NCBI GenBank assembly: GCA_964036045.1
Contig: OZ038383.1
Coordinates: 35,793,394 to 35,857,393, forward strand
DNA: 64,000 bases
DNA from: Eutreptiella sp. 'Long Island Sound 2002'
Lineage: Eukaryota > Euglenozoa > Euglenophyceae > Eutreptiales > Eutreptiaceae
Reading direction: 5' to 3'
Made by a program: the position numbers and the translations under genes
Notes under the pieces: generated by a model
What the model was told of the DNA's origin: nothing
What the model saw: only the letters and a program-made list of their open reading frames with translations
Databases searched by the model: none
Shown here: positions 12,501 to 22,360 of the stretch, piece by piece
Numbering within the stretch: the first letter of the stretch is position 1
Layout of the letters: the number at the start of each line of letters is the position of its first letter

Positions 12501-13018
12501 CGGTGAGTAATGTTGGCAGAACTGTCATTATGAAATCCGGTGGGGTTGAAATCCGACCGAGGGGCAGTGGTTAGGGGATACGTCTCTACGTTGATGCCTA
12601 TAGTAATTTTCGGCCGCAGATCAGGGTTTGGCGACATCTAGCAATTCCTCTTTGCGTGCAATTTTGGGGTGAATTTGGCTCCAACTCCAATTGCGGCCCA
12701 AATATGACCTTGCTAGCCTAGCCCCATACGCCGAGCCCAGCTGACCTGAATTCAAAGTAACTATGAGAGGTTCTCAGCCACAGTCGTGACCCCTCGGATG
12801 CTTCTCATGAGACCTCATCTTGGACATGGCGGAGAGTTGGGACACCCACTCCAAGGGCGATTTTGGCCCCCCATCAGCTCGTGGGCCTATTGCATGGGGC
12901 CGGCTTTAGGAGACTAGCTGACCCCGAAGTCGGCCGAGCCACGCAGGGAAAAGCAAGGGTATAGACGCTAGGAATTGGAATTAGGGTTTCCCTAATACGA
13001 CCGTATTCCTGTAATACC
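6577..13018. other. Long AT-rich stretch, no gene recognised
   Basis: About 6.4 kb without a convincing coding frame. ORFs of 60-160 codons occur on both strands, but they overlap one another, lack motifs, and look like chance frames. No tRNA, rRNA or clear transposon end was recognised. Diverged LTR or MITE fragments are possible but could not be shown by eye. Confidence 0.4.
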
Positions 13019-13160
13019 CGTATCCTGCCGTATCCTGCCGTATCGTGCCGTATCCTGCCGTATCCTGCCATAACCTGCCGTATCCTGCCGTATCGTGCCG
13101 TATCCTGCCGTATCTGCCGTATCCTGCCGTATCCTGCTTTCCCTGCCGTATCCTGTCGTA
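13019..13160 (+). repeat. Decamer array CGTATCCTGC, copy 1
   Basis: About 13 tandem copies of a 10-base unit, CGTATCCTGC, with variants such as CGTATCGTGC and a one-base-short unit. The same array recurs in the same orientation at 19354-19564. Because 10 is not a multiple of 3, the array opens repetitive reading frames on both strands, which are not genes. Confidence 0.93.
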
Positions 13161-13170
13161 TGCCCGCAAT

Positions 13171-13226
13171 CCAAACCCTAACCGTAACCCTAAACCTAAC
13201 CCTAACCCCAACCGTAACCCTAACCT
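13171..13226 (+). repeat. Interstitial telomere-like tract (CCCTAA/CCCTAAA-type)
   Basis: About eight degenerate units of CCCTAA, CCCTAAA and CCGTAA follow the decamer array directly. The mixture of 6- and 7-base units shows decay. The tract is internal, so it marks either an old chromosome-end fusion or repair site, or a remnant of a telomere-directed element. Confidence 0.8.
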
Positions 13227-13398
13227 GGAGTTTCAGTTATTGTTAGCGCCGTTTGACACCATTGGTAAAGGTCTAATAAACAGGCGGCGCCTTGGAGGAT
13301 TGGGGACCTTATGTGATCTGACCTTGTATGAACCAATACGAATTGACTTTTTTTCATGCCACATGATGTGATGTGTTCTGAGTTGATAGGATGGGTTG

Positions 13399-15075
13399 TT
13401 CGCAATGTGATGTGATGTGATGTGATGCGATCTGACGTGATGTGATTCGATGTGATGTGGTGTGATCTCGTGTGGTGTAGTTTCGTGTGGCGTGAAGTGA
13501 TTTGATGCGATGTGATGTGACGTGATGAGATGCGATGTGACGTGACGTGACATGATGTGACGTGACGTGACGACGTGACGTGATGTGACGTGATGTGATG
13601 TGATGTGATGTAATGTGATGCGATGTGATGTGATGTGATGTGATGTGATGTGATGTGATGTGATGTGATGTGATGTGATATGATGTGATTTGATGTGACC
13701 TGATGTGATGTGATGTGATGTGATGTGACGTGACGTGATGTGATGTGATGTGATGTGATGTGATGTGATGTGGATGTGATGTGATGTGAAGTGATGTGAT
13801 GTGATGTGATGTGATGTGATGTGATGCGATGTGATGTGATGTGATGTGATGTGGTGTGATGTGATGTGATGTGATGTGATGTGATGTGATGGGATGTGAT
13901 GTGATGTGATGTGATGTGATGTGATGTGATGTGATGTGATGTGATGTGATGTGATGTGATGTGATGTGATGTGATGTGATGCGATGTGATGTGATGTGAT
14001 GTGATGTGGTGTGATGTGATGTGATGTGATGTGATGTGATGTGATGTGATGTGATGTGATGTGACGTGACGTGACATGATGTGACGTGACGTGACGACGT
14101 GACGTGACGTGACGTGATGTGATGTGATGTGATGTAATGTGATGCGATGCGATGTGATGTGATGTGATGTGATGTGATGTGATGTGATGTGATGTGCTGC
14201 GATGTGATATGATGTGATTTGATGTGATGTGATGTGATGTGATGTGATGTGATGTGACGTGACGTGATGTGATGTGATGTGATGTGATGTGATGTGATGT
14301 GATGTGATGTGATGTGATGTGATGTGATGTGATGTGATGTGATGTGATGCCATGTGATGTGATGTGATGTGATGTGGTGTGATGTGATGTGATGTGATGT
14401 GATGTGATGTGATGTGATGTGATGTGATGTGATGTGATGTGATGTGATGTGATGTGATGTGATGTGATGTGATGTGATGTGATGTGATGTGATGTGATGT
14501 GATGTGATGTGATGTGATGTGATGTGATGTGATGTGATGTGATGTGATGTGATGTGGTGTGATGTGATGTGATGTGATGTGATGTGATGTGATGTGATGT
14601 GATGTGATGTGATGTGATATGATGTGATGTGATTTGATGTGATGTGATGTGATGTGATGTGATGTGATGTGATGTGATGTGATGTGATGTGATGTGATGT
14701 GACGTGACGTGATGTGATGTGATGTGATGTAATGTGATGTGATGTGATGTGATGTGATGTGATGTGATGTGATGTGATGTGATGTGATGTGATGTGATGT
14801 GATGTGATGTGATGTGATGTGATGTGATGTGATGTGATGTGATGCGATGTGATGTGATGTGATGTCATGTGGTGTGATGTGATGTGATGTGATGTGATGT
14901 GATGTGATGTGATGTGATGTGATGTGACGCCATGTGATTTCATGTGATGTGATGTGGTGTGATGATATTTGATTTCACTTGATGTGATGTGGTGTGATGT
15001 GGTGTGATGTGATGCAATGTGATTCAATGTGATGTGATGTGGTGTGATGATATTTGAATTGCCGTGATGTGATGT
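13399..15075. repeat. GTGAT pentamer satellite with embedded longer duplication
   Basis: About 1.68 kb consists almost only of GTGAT, with interspersed variants (GTGAC, GCGAT, GTGGT). Variant clusters repeat over a long distance. The block around ACATGATGTGACGTGACGTG recurs at 13551 and 14075, an offset of 524 bases, so longer segments of the array were duplicated as units. The 377- and 593-codon minus-strand ORFs that read as His-His-Ile-Thr-Ser repeats are products of the 5-base period and are not proteins. Confidence 0.96.
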
Positions 15076-15106
15076 GACCTGGTTTCTTTTCGAAAACATT
15101 TTCAAA

Positions 15107-15294
15107 CCCACTGCAGGTTTTATTCTAACAAACAAAAATGCATTTCCAAAATGTTGCGCTCATTTTTGAAAACTGTTTTCAAATCCAACGTGGCCAGGGA
15201 CCCACTGCATCTTTTCTGCTAGCAAACATAAATGCATTACCAAAATATGGTGCTCATGTTTTCAAAACAGTTCTATAAATTCACTGTGGCTGTA
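15107..15294 (+). repeat. 94-bp direct duplication next to the GTGAT array
   Basis: Two diverged copies start with CCCACTGCA at 15107 and 15201. They share the order AACA/AGCAAACA..AAATGCATT..CCAAAAT..GCTCAT..TTCAAA. They lie between the pentamer satellite and the RING-like gene and may be part of a transposon end. Confidence 0.6.
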
Positions 15295-15569
15295 GTGCAA
15301 CCGTCTGACTTTTGAACCTCTGCATGTTTTTTTGTTGTTCCCTCCTATGCTGAAAGGCGAAAGAATGACTTGACACATATCCCCAACTGCCAAATACTTT
15401 CCTCCGTCATTGACTGCCGCACTCACAAAGCTGGGAAGTCACAGCAACATTACACTGAGCAGGGAGACGAATGACCATTCGATGCGTGTGTCTTAAGAAG
15501 CGGCACTGTCATGTATTCCACTTGGCGATAATATTAATAATCAACAATAAAATAAGTTATATAGCTGCA

Positions 15570-16695
15570 CTATGGTGCATGCCACTGTGCAAGGTGGGCA
15601 AGGCTGAAGACAAAAATAATACTTAACTCAAAACAGTGTACTTGGCTGACCTTAGTGGTTGTGGGCTGCATGCCAGGTGCCGATGCAACTCCAGGGAAAT
15701 CTTGTTCCATCGCAGAAGTCAACAGGACCACTACTGGCCGACCCTCGTACCAGCCGTCATTGAACATGACGTGCACCAATGTTCCAGCTGCTGCACGTGG
15801 CTGCTCAGACCGCTTCACACAACGCTGCACTGTCGTGCACTTCCGTTCCCGCTGTCGCAACCGCTCAGAGCCCAACGAAGCCACCGCTCTTAAAGTCACT
15901 GCTGGTTCACTGGGAGGATCTGCTGCTGGTTCATCAGGGAGATCCGGTGGCAACATATGCATGAAGGCTCGCAATCTGGCCTGTCGCATGGCATCCAGAT
16001 TTGTCAGTGGTCCTGTTGTGGATCCCAGACAGAATAATGCGCCTGCGGTACGAGCCCCTTCGGACAGCAGAAATTCTTGCACGCCATCTTGGACAGCATG
16101 GTTCCTGGGGGTATTGGCAGCAACGAAAGCAGTACGATCCAGTGGGAACTGGCTGATCCCCCCTGCACAATCCTTGCAGATCGTGTGTCTACAGGGCAGA
16201 ACTGCAGTATTCAACAGAAAGCAGTAGCACAGAATGCAGTGATAGTTCCTCTTGGGGGCTTCCTCAACGTACAGGCCGCTATCCGCCGAGGGCCTGCTTT
16301 CTGCTGGAGGCGGTTGCTGTAAGTCATCAAGCAAATTTGCGGTCTGCGCTTCTGCAAAATCAACATCTTCAGATTGCGTGTCACCCAGGCGTCTGGGCAA
16401 GGAATCGCGCCGCGGAGCTGAACCCAACAGCCTCTCCAGGTAGGCCTCGACAGTCTCCTTTTCCGCATTATCCGTTGGCAGGTCCTGTGTCCGCGGTGCT
16501 CTTGCTGAGAACGTCTGCGGCTGAGTCAACGTCTGCGACTGAGCATGTGGGTCCTCATCAATCACAGCACTGGAGTCACTGTCCTGATTTTCATCCTCTT
16601 CATTCTGCGCGACGTGCCTCCAGGGAGGTTCATCCAAATGACCCTGCCAGTCCCCAATCCAAGGTGCGAGCTCCGTTGCATCAGCGGCACGTGGT
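15570..16695 (-). pseudogene. Acidic protein with incomplete RING-type zinc motif, transposon neighbour
   Basis: A frame of about 370 codons reads down the minus strand from about 16695; the first listed start is a TTG at 16637. It begins with a Trp-rich stretch (APWIGDWQGHL..EPPWRHV), then an acidic region, then CILC..LPCRHTICKDC. That gives C-x2-C-x11-C-x-H-x2-C-x2-C, the first two-thirds of a C3HC4 RING finger. The final Cys pair is missing, and FPLDRTAF follows instead. The frame ends at TAG 15570-15572, and its last residues after about 15650 look non-coding. Coding sense upstream continues in other frames to 17282, so this may be the 3' exon or a frameshifted part of one gene. It lies divergent to the DDE transposase and could be the accessory ORF of the same DNA transposon. 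That link is inference from position only. Confidence 0.45.
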
Positions 16696-17282
16696 GTGTG
16701 CCTGTGTCAAACTCCAGACGTTCTGTATTTGCATGGCGTACAAGTTTGAAACCGCTGTGCATAGGCAATCTGGAAGCTCAGGCAGTGCGGTGAGCACATT
16801 CCCTTGCTGCAGTTCTTTGGCACTGGCGCGTAGCATGTGCCACCCGGTGCCTTGCAGCACCGCTGAGGTGTAGGACCACTGGTCGGGCGCCATGTCCTTG
16901 TGCTTGGCTGCCGGCCGGCTGCATTTGGACCCATGAGGTAGCTGGCCAGTGTGTGCTTCCGCCTCTCCAATGAACTGGGGCCAAGGCCAAGAGCTAGCCC
17001 ATTGGCAGACTCCTCCTTCTGGCTTGCACGCTCAGCCTTTTCCAATTTCTTTTGTTCTCGCCATGCAGGCCCATCAAGCAAACTTGTGACAAAGACATCA
17101 AACTTTATTTGATCTGCAGTGGTGGGCGTCACCTCTCTCTCAGACAGCATGGCCAGCCACAGTGATGTGGCAGTTTGTTTCCGAGTGTCCAACGGCAGAT
17201 CACTGTAGTCCCAATACACAGCGTACCAAGCATCATCACCAAGCAAAGTGCCATGTTCATGCAGCCCAATGCGCGCCGCCAT
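16681..17282 (-). pseudogene. Upstream part of the RING-like gene, frameshifted
   Basis: Translation from 17282 gives a plausible protein (YAVYWDYSDLPLDTRKQTA, then a Lys/Glu-rich helix EQKKLEKAERASQKEE, then SLERRKHTLASYLMG). Near 16920 the coding sense passes to another frame (APDQWSYTSAVLQGTGWHML) that ends at a stop at 16681. It then passes again to the frame of the RING-like segment. These switches may be introns or small indels. No known domain was recognised. The pattern of three pieces in one order suggests one gene of about 570 residues. Confidence 0.4.
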
Positions 17283-17408
17283 TCACTGATGCGTGTACTC
17301 CTTGGGCAGCACTTCGCAAATTCGCGTAAAGTTTCTTCCAGTGCGGCTGAAGATGCAGAGCAACAATCTTTTGAAGGATTCCGTAGTTCCCTGCCCACGC
17401 ACACGTCC

Positions 17409-17750
17409 CATGTTGGACGCCCTGCACAGAGGGGTGGAGGCGTGTATCACAGGTGAACCCCTGTCGGGGCGTCGCCTCATGTTGGACGTACTGCACAGAG
17501 GGACGGAAGCGTGTATCACAGCTGAACCCTTGTAGCAGCGTCGCCTCATGTTGGACGCCCTGCACCCAGGGGTGGAAGCGTGTACCACAGCGTGAACCCT
17601 TGTAGCGGCGACGCCTCATGTTGGACGCCCTCCACACAGGGGTGGAAGCGTGTACCACAGCGTAAAACCTTGTAGCGGCGACACCTCATGTTGGACGCCC
17701 TGCACAGAGGGGTGGAAGTGTGTACAACAGCGTGAACCTTGTCGCATTGT
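17409..17750 (+). repeat. Five tandem copies of a 69-70 bp unit
   Basis: Units begin with CATGTTGGACG at 17409, 17478, 17547, 17617 and 17687, so the period is 69, 69, 70, 70. The copies are about 85-95 percent alike by eye. The array sits between the start of the minus-strand RING-like gene and the plus-strand transposase, that is, in the shared upstream region of two divergent genes. Confidence 0.9.
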
Positions 17751-17804
17751 TTGTGGTGCTGTCGCATTGTAGGCCGGCAACAGCCACACTGAGCCTCAGT
17801 GAGA

Positions 17805-17946
17805 GTGGAGGACCATCAGGCACCTTTCACGTCACTTGGCCCAGCTCGCAAGAATTATGGATGGCAGCGCTTCACGGAAACTCTTTAAGAGTGGAGGACC
17901 ATCAAGCACCTTTCCCGTCAAGAGCCATGGATGGCAGCGCTTCAAG
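17805..17946 (+). repeat. Short direct duplication upstream of the transposase
   Basis: GTGGAGGACCATCA-GCACCTTTC and ATGGATGGCAGCGCTTCA occur in the same order at 17805-17873 and 17891-17946. The second copy lacks about 13 bases of the first. Confidence 0.75.
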
Positions 17947-18195
17947 CGTTGCCCTCACTGTTGGTTTCATGGACATCACATATCTGAGACAAGGAACGAA
18001 GAATGTTATAAGCATTATTAGAATTATTATTACGCTGTTGTTATCTCGTTTCTGCACTGCGCAATCATTTAAGTTCTTCAGTCCTTAAGTCTTTAAGTCT
18101 ATGTGGATCTCTGTGGATCTCTCTGATTACCGGCGCCTCCTTGCACTGCGGCTCCTCTGTCAGCAATGCCGCTCATGAATGCCACCGGGTAGAGA

Positions 18196-18969
18196 ATGGG
18201 ATTTCTGCTGTTCCTGGTGGCAAATTCCATTTTCACATTCGAGGAGTTTGTAATTACAATCTCTTTCCTGCGACTGGGGTACAGCCAGATTGCATGTGCG
18301 AGGACATTGGGAGTTGGTCGGGACTACTTTATCCAAGTACTACGTGAGGTGTCACAACAGGCTCACCTGTGGGATACGTTCACGAATGCTTTTGCACGCC
18401 GATGGGAATTCCACCAACACAGTCATCCAATTGGCTGCCATGTGTCTGCTATTGTTGATAGCACGCATGTGGCCATCCAGTCACCTTCGCACCCGGTAGA
18501 CCGGGAGCTTTTCTGGTTCGACAAACCCACCTACCGTGGGCATGCGCTCGTGGTTAATGCCATGATCAACTGGGGGCGCAAGATCATTGCTCGCTCGTGC
18601 TAGTATTTGCCCTGTGCGAACGATGCTGAGATGACGGCGGACATGGATGCATTCATTCGGTGGAACTTTAATGGTCCTCGGCCTGACTTCAACCTCGGTG
18701 ACTGTCACTACAGCACTGCCGACAAAATGTTCTGCCGTGTGGCCGGGGGGAGTGACGGACTGACCTGGTTCATGGTGCATTACAACCAGATGATCAATGA
18801 AGGCCGTCATCTCGTCGAGAATGTTTTCAGCAATGTTAATAAGTGGCAATTCTGGAACGGCCGTGATGAGGCTCCCGGGCGCCCATTTGACGACGACTTC
18901 CTTGCCGGCTTCTTCATTTTCTGCTGTAACCTACATAACATGGAGCAGAGGTACACTGAGCATCTATAA
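18196..18969 (+). pseudogene. DDE transposase (PIF/Harbinger or DDE_4-like) with one in-frame TAG
   Basis: One frame of 257 codons runs from ATG 18196 to TAA, interrupted only by TAG at 18601-18603. Residues 15-55 look like a helix-turn-helix (FTFEEFVITISFLRLGYSQ..ARTLGVGRDYF). The catalytic triad is visible: Asp88 in AIVDSTHVAI, Asp169 in NLGDCHYS and Glu208 in HLVENVFSNVNKW. Thirty-eight residues separate the second Asp from the Glu. FWFDKPTYRGHALVVNAM after the first Asp and a C-terminal FFIFCCNLHNMEQRY fit the DDE superfamily endonuclease type of eukaryotic PIF/Harbinger-like elements. The protein is shorter than usual, and a TAG two codons before the ATG suggests that the true N-terminus is lost. 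Without readthrough the first product would lack the second Asp and the Glu. Terminal inverted repeats were not identified. Confidence 0.72.
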
Positions 18970-19059
18970 CCATAAGAGTACAGGCTGCAATGATGTGATT
19001 GTCTGTTATTATGCTCGTGATTGTTGTGTTTTGGGCCGCAGGAAGTCTTTTGTCTGCAA

Positions 19060-19280
19060 GCAGGTAGCAATCTTTTTCTTTTTCAAAACCGAGAATTGGT
19101 CTGCAGCAAGGCGGGCTGTCAACCTAAACGGAAACGGCACAATAGGCACGCAGGAACAGGAAAAAATGACACCAAACTCCGGAAGCAGGTAGCAATCTTC
19201 TTGTTTTTCAAAAAGGAGAATTAGTGTACAGCAAAGCGGGTTGTCAACCGGAAACGTCACAAAGGGCAGGCAGGAACAGT
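19060..19280 (+). repeat. Two tandem copies of a 124-bp unit
   Basis: GCAGGTAGCAATCTT begins at 19060 and 19184. Both copies continue with TTTTTCAAAA, GAGAATT, CAGCAA-GCGGG-TGTCAACC and GGCA-GCAGGAACAG. The pair lies between the transposase and the second decamer array and may include a transposon end. Confidence 0.8.
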
Positions 19281-19353
19281 ATGCAATACCACCGAGCGCC
19301 GAATGAACGCAAAATGGTTGTTTTCGTAGTGCGAACGAGCAGATATTTTGGAT

Positions 19354-19564
19354 CGTGCCGTATCCTGCCGTATCCTGCCGTATCCTGCCGTATCATGCCG
19401 TATCCTGCCGTATCCTGCCGTATCTGCTGTATCCTGCCGTATCCTGCCGTGTTGGGCCGTATCCTGCGATTCCTGCCGCATCCTGCCACTTCGTGCCGTA
19501 TCCTGCCATATCGTGCCGTATCCTGCCGTATCCTGCCGTATCCTGCCGTATCCTGCCGTATCGA
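19354..19564 (+). repeat. Decamer array CGTATCCTGC, copy 2
   Basis: About 20 copies of the same 10-base unit as at 13019-13160, in the same orientation, with variants (CATCCTGC, TGTTGGGC). The two arrays enclose 6.2 kb that contains the telomere-like tract, the pentamer satellite and the DDE transposon genes. Confidence 0.93.
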
Positions 19565-19919
19565 CAACGCGTATCAGGGAAGCCCTATTGGTTCAATCCT
19601 CAGGGACTTTTAGCTACGAGATATCACGCTGTTGACCCCCCTTGGGAAAAGGGGGGATTTGTGTTAGGTTCCACCACCATCCCCTCAGAAGAATCGCCTC
19701 GTTGGTGACCCCAAAGTGGGGGTCATCTCTCTGAGCCCTCAGGAGTGAGAAGGTTTTGTTTGGTTCTATGGCAAGGATATGGCCCCCTCTTGGAAGGTGG
19801 TCCTAAAACACGGAACGACCTCCGTCGCCCAAGCTTGTGGATGTTGGCAGTGAGGATTCTCTCAGCAATTTTGGCGTTTGGAGCCCACTCGGAGACCGCA
19901 TGGCTCCAAGCGCCGGGAA

Positions 19920-20205
19920 GTTTGGGGAGCCAAATTGCACAGGGCCGCCAGGGGGATTGTGCTTGAGGGATATGAGGTTGATTTTTTCACATCTGCCCTC
20001 ATATGGCCTTACCAAGGGGTGGATTTGGAACTTTTAGGCCAGAGTAATTCAGGGCTGAAACAGCTGATTTTCAGCCCTAGACCCCCTGTGGGATAATGGC
20101 GGGGCCATATCTGCAGCTCAGAGAGGAGTCGAACTGAAGTGTTAGAGCAGGATAAGGAGCCCTGTAGGCTGGTCTTGGAGCCCAATGGCACCTGAGAGCT
20201 CGCCG
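19920..20205 (+). repeat. Dispersed repeat, copy 2
   Basis: This matches 4150-4430 in block order: TCTGCCCTCATATGGCCT near 19998, GAAACAGCTGATTTTCAG near 20058, GATAATGGCG near 20093, and CAATGGCACCTGAGAGCTCG near 20184. It has no open frame of note. Confidence 0.6.
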
Positions 20206-20685
20206 TGTTATTCACTGATGGTGCGCTGTATCGTGCTACACCTCAACTGGCTAAAATGCGCTCTTGTACCTTGCTTTCTTCCGTTGCCGTTACCAATGGC
20301 GCGTCAACAAATAAAGGTGCCATGTGTCCTCCTTCAAAACCTCCACCCATATCTTCCCCTCTGATGCGATGGCTTTTTGAATGCTGCAACGCGTTCTCTT
20401 ATTTTTCAGTAGTGAAAAAAAACATTAACTAGCAATCACGCGCCCTCATCCCCTTAATTTAGCCCTTCGCACAATTCTTCTGCCGTCTGGTACGGCGGTT
20501 CCTGCAATCAAACCTCGCAGAATGTTCCAGATCTCGCTGCCACTGTCTTTTAACTAACTCAGACAGCTTGTAGAGGGGCATTGTCACTATATATAAACAA
20601 AATGTGCTGAAATCCATCACAGGCATTTCGCCACATGAAAAGTTCCACTTGCAGTAATCATCTACTTGTGATATATTTCTCGTGT
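20206..20685. other. No gene recognised
   Basis: About 480 bases between the dispersed repeat and the inverted-repeat element. The minus-strand ORF at 20459-21010 crosses the element boundary and shows no motif, so it is treated as chance. Confidence 0.4.
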
Positions 20686-20692
20686 GACCACC

Positions 20693-22112
20693 CCTAGGGG
20701 CCCGTTTTGACATAAACGTCAAAGTGGAGTACCCAAAACCCAAGAGAATTGTATTTTTGCCAAGCGCATTTCTGGTGCGATTTTGGTTTTTATTGGTGTT
20801 TGAGAATCTACATTTTTTTACCCTTTCCACCAGTGATAGGTTGAGGACACTATGAAGACACATTTTCCTACCTCCCGTCATTGCCGTTTTAAAGGTACAA
20901 CACCACCCAGCACCATGGCAACCCCATCCCAACAGCATCCTAGCAACACTAGCAGCACTGGGCCTCAACATTGGGACAAGTGAATGCAACTTTGGTGTAA
21001 ATAACCTCAACTTTGGGGCACCATTGGCAACCTTGAGTGCAACTTTGGCTCAACAATGCTGAGCATTGCAACTTCGATGCAACATTGGCTCAACTTTGGT
21101 TTTCTGCAAAGGAGCACACGATAGGTTTATAATTAGGTTTATAATTGGAAAATAACAATCTTCACTCCAACGGAGATTCAAAGGCAACGAACCTCTCTCT
21201 GCGGAGTGGGGAGATGGTTGAGTCCTCCTGGGTTGGTGTTGAGTCACACCATTGGCAATCCGACCCAAGTCATTCCTCCCTCACCGCGGTAAGGGAAGTG
21301 TAGAGTGCACACACCGTACGATCAATTTCGAGCTTACAAGCCTCCCAAGATCCGCCCCATCGGGAGGGTGTGTCAATCCATACTTTTTTCCCCTTCTCTT
21401 CGATCGCCACGCCAACCACCGGTTGTACACATCCCGGCCCCGCGCGTCCCCATTCGTCGCTCCCCTCCGCCTCGCACTCCAAGCTTGTCTTCCGCAAGAC
21501 CCATCGGACTTTGCTTTTGGGTGGCCATCCGTGAGTCTCTCTTGCGAGCCCCCTTTCGATGTCGCCGATTTCACGCCATTCCGGCACCGTCGTCCCCCGG
21601 CTTTCATGCAAGCTAGAGATTCTCAACAGGAATGCAACTTTGGGTGAAATGCAATTTTGGTTGCAATTTTAAAATTGCATGCTCTTGTGCACGGCACACC
21701 TTTTCCTCGGAATTTGAAGGTCCAAAACCAGTTCCACCGCTTGACCGCACGTTGAGGAGAAATTTGGAAGGGGCGCCGCCTACGCGGGGCATGGAGCAGT
21801 GTAGCAGCGGGGATAACTCGTTTCACCACACGTTTAAGTAGATTTCTGGCCTGTGGACTACTTCCGAAAAAATCCACAAGTTCTTTGATAAGAGCCAGGT
21901 CTTCCAATCTGGAATAGTAGATTTTGAGGCAATTCCGGCCCCGGCTAGGCATTACAATCCTGGAAAGCACAAAATGCAACAAGTGGGTGCCATTTGAAAA
22001 CAACTCTTCTCCACCTCATACAATTTTGAATGGTTAGCTAAATTGAGGATGCTTTTAACTACGTTGAGCTCAACATTGGTTTTCGCACTTTATGTCAAAA
22101 CGGGCCCCTAGG
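20693..22112. mobile_element. 1,420-bp non-autonomous DNA transposon with 24-bp inverted ends
   Basis: The left end begins CCTAGGGGCCCGTTTTGACA at 20693-20712 and matches for 24 bases in total. The exact reverse complement closes the element at 22089-22112. Outside the ends lie GACCACC (20686-20692) and GACTACC (22113-22119), a 7-base target duplication with one mismatch. Near both ends short words such as CAACTTTGG, CAACATTGG and TGCAACTTTGG recur (20960-21100, 21630-21660, 22065-22080), as is usual for subterminal transposase-binding repeats. There is no transposase ORF. A C-rich middle (about 21250-21610) has open frames on both strands but no recognisable domain; it could be captured host sequence. 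Superfamily is unassigned; a 7-8 base duplication would fit hAT. Confidence 0.72.
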
Positions 22113-22360
22113 GACTACCTGTGAATTTGTTTGTCGCGCGCACTATTTTTGGTACGTAATAAATGTCAAATACTCCCACATTTTCATGCTGCATGCTACT
22201 GAACCCCGAAGTCCTCCATGGTGGTCGCGTGATCGGAGCAGAAAAAAATACAAAAAAAAAGACAAAGACGCACAGCCAGAAAAAATAAATGGAAGAATCG
22301 TTTTTACGCTCCTCAGAAACCCCCGAAAAAAACTTTACGCGGCTGTTTGGCGAGCTCAAA

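Noticed and set aside
13220-15135. Two minus-strand ORFs of 377 and 593 codons reading His-His-Ile-Thr-Ser repeats
   Set aside because: They are the translation of a 5-base satellite, in which all three frames give the same pentapeptide; there is no gene-like start, end or codon pattern.
13019-17750. CRISPR array
   Set aside because: The tandem repeats have no unique spacers of constant length and no Cas-like genes; the context is eukaryotic.
13045-19635. ORFs reading Arg-Ile-Leu-Pro-Tyr-Pro-Ala-Val-Ser-Cys repeats
   Set aside because: They come from the 10-base decamer arrays and change with every one-base slip of the array.
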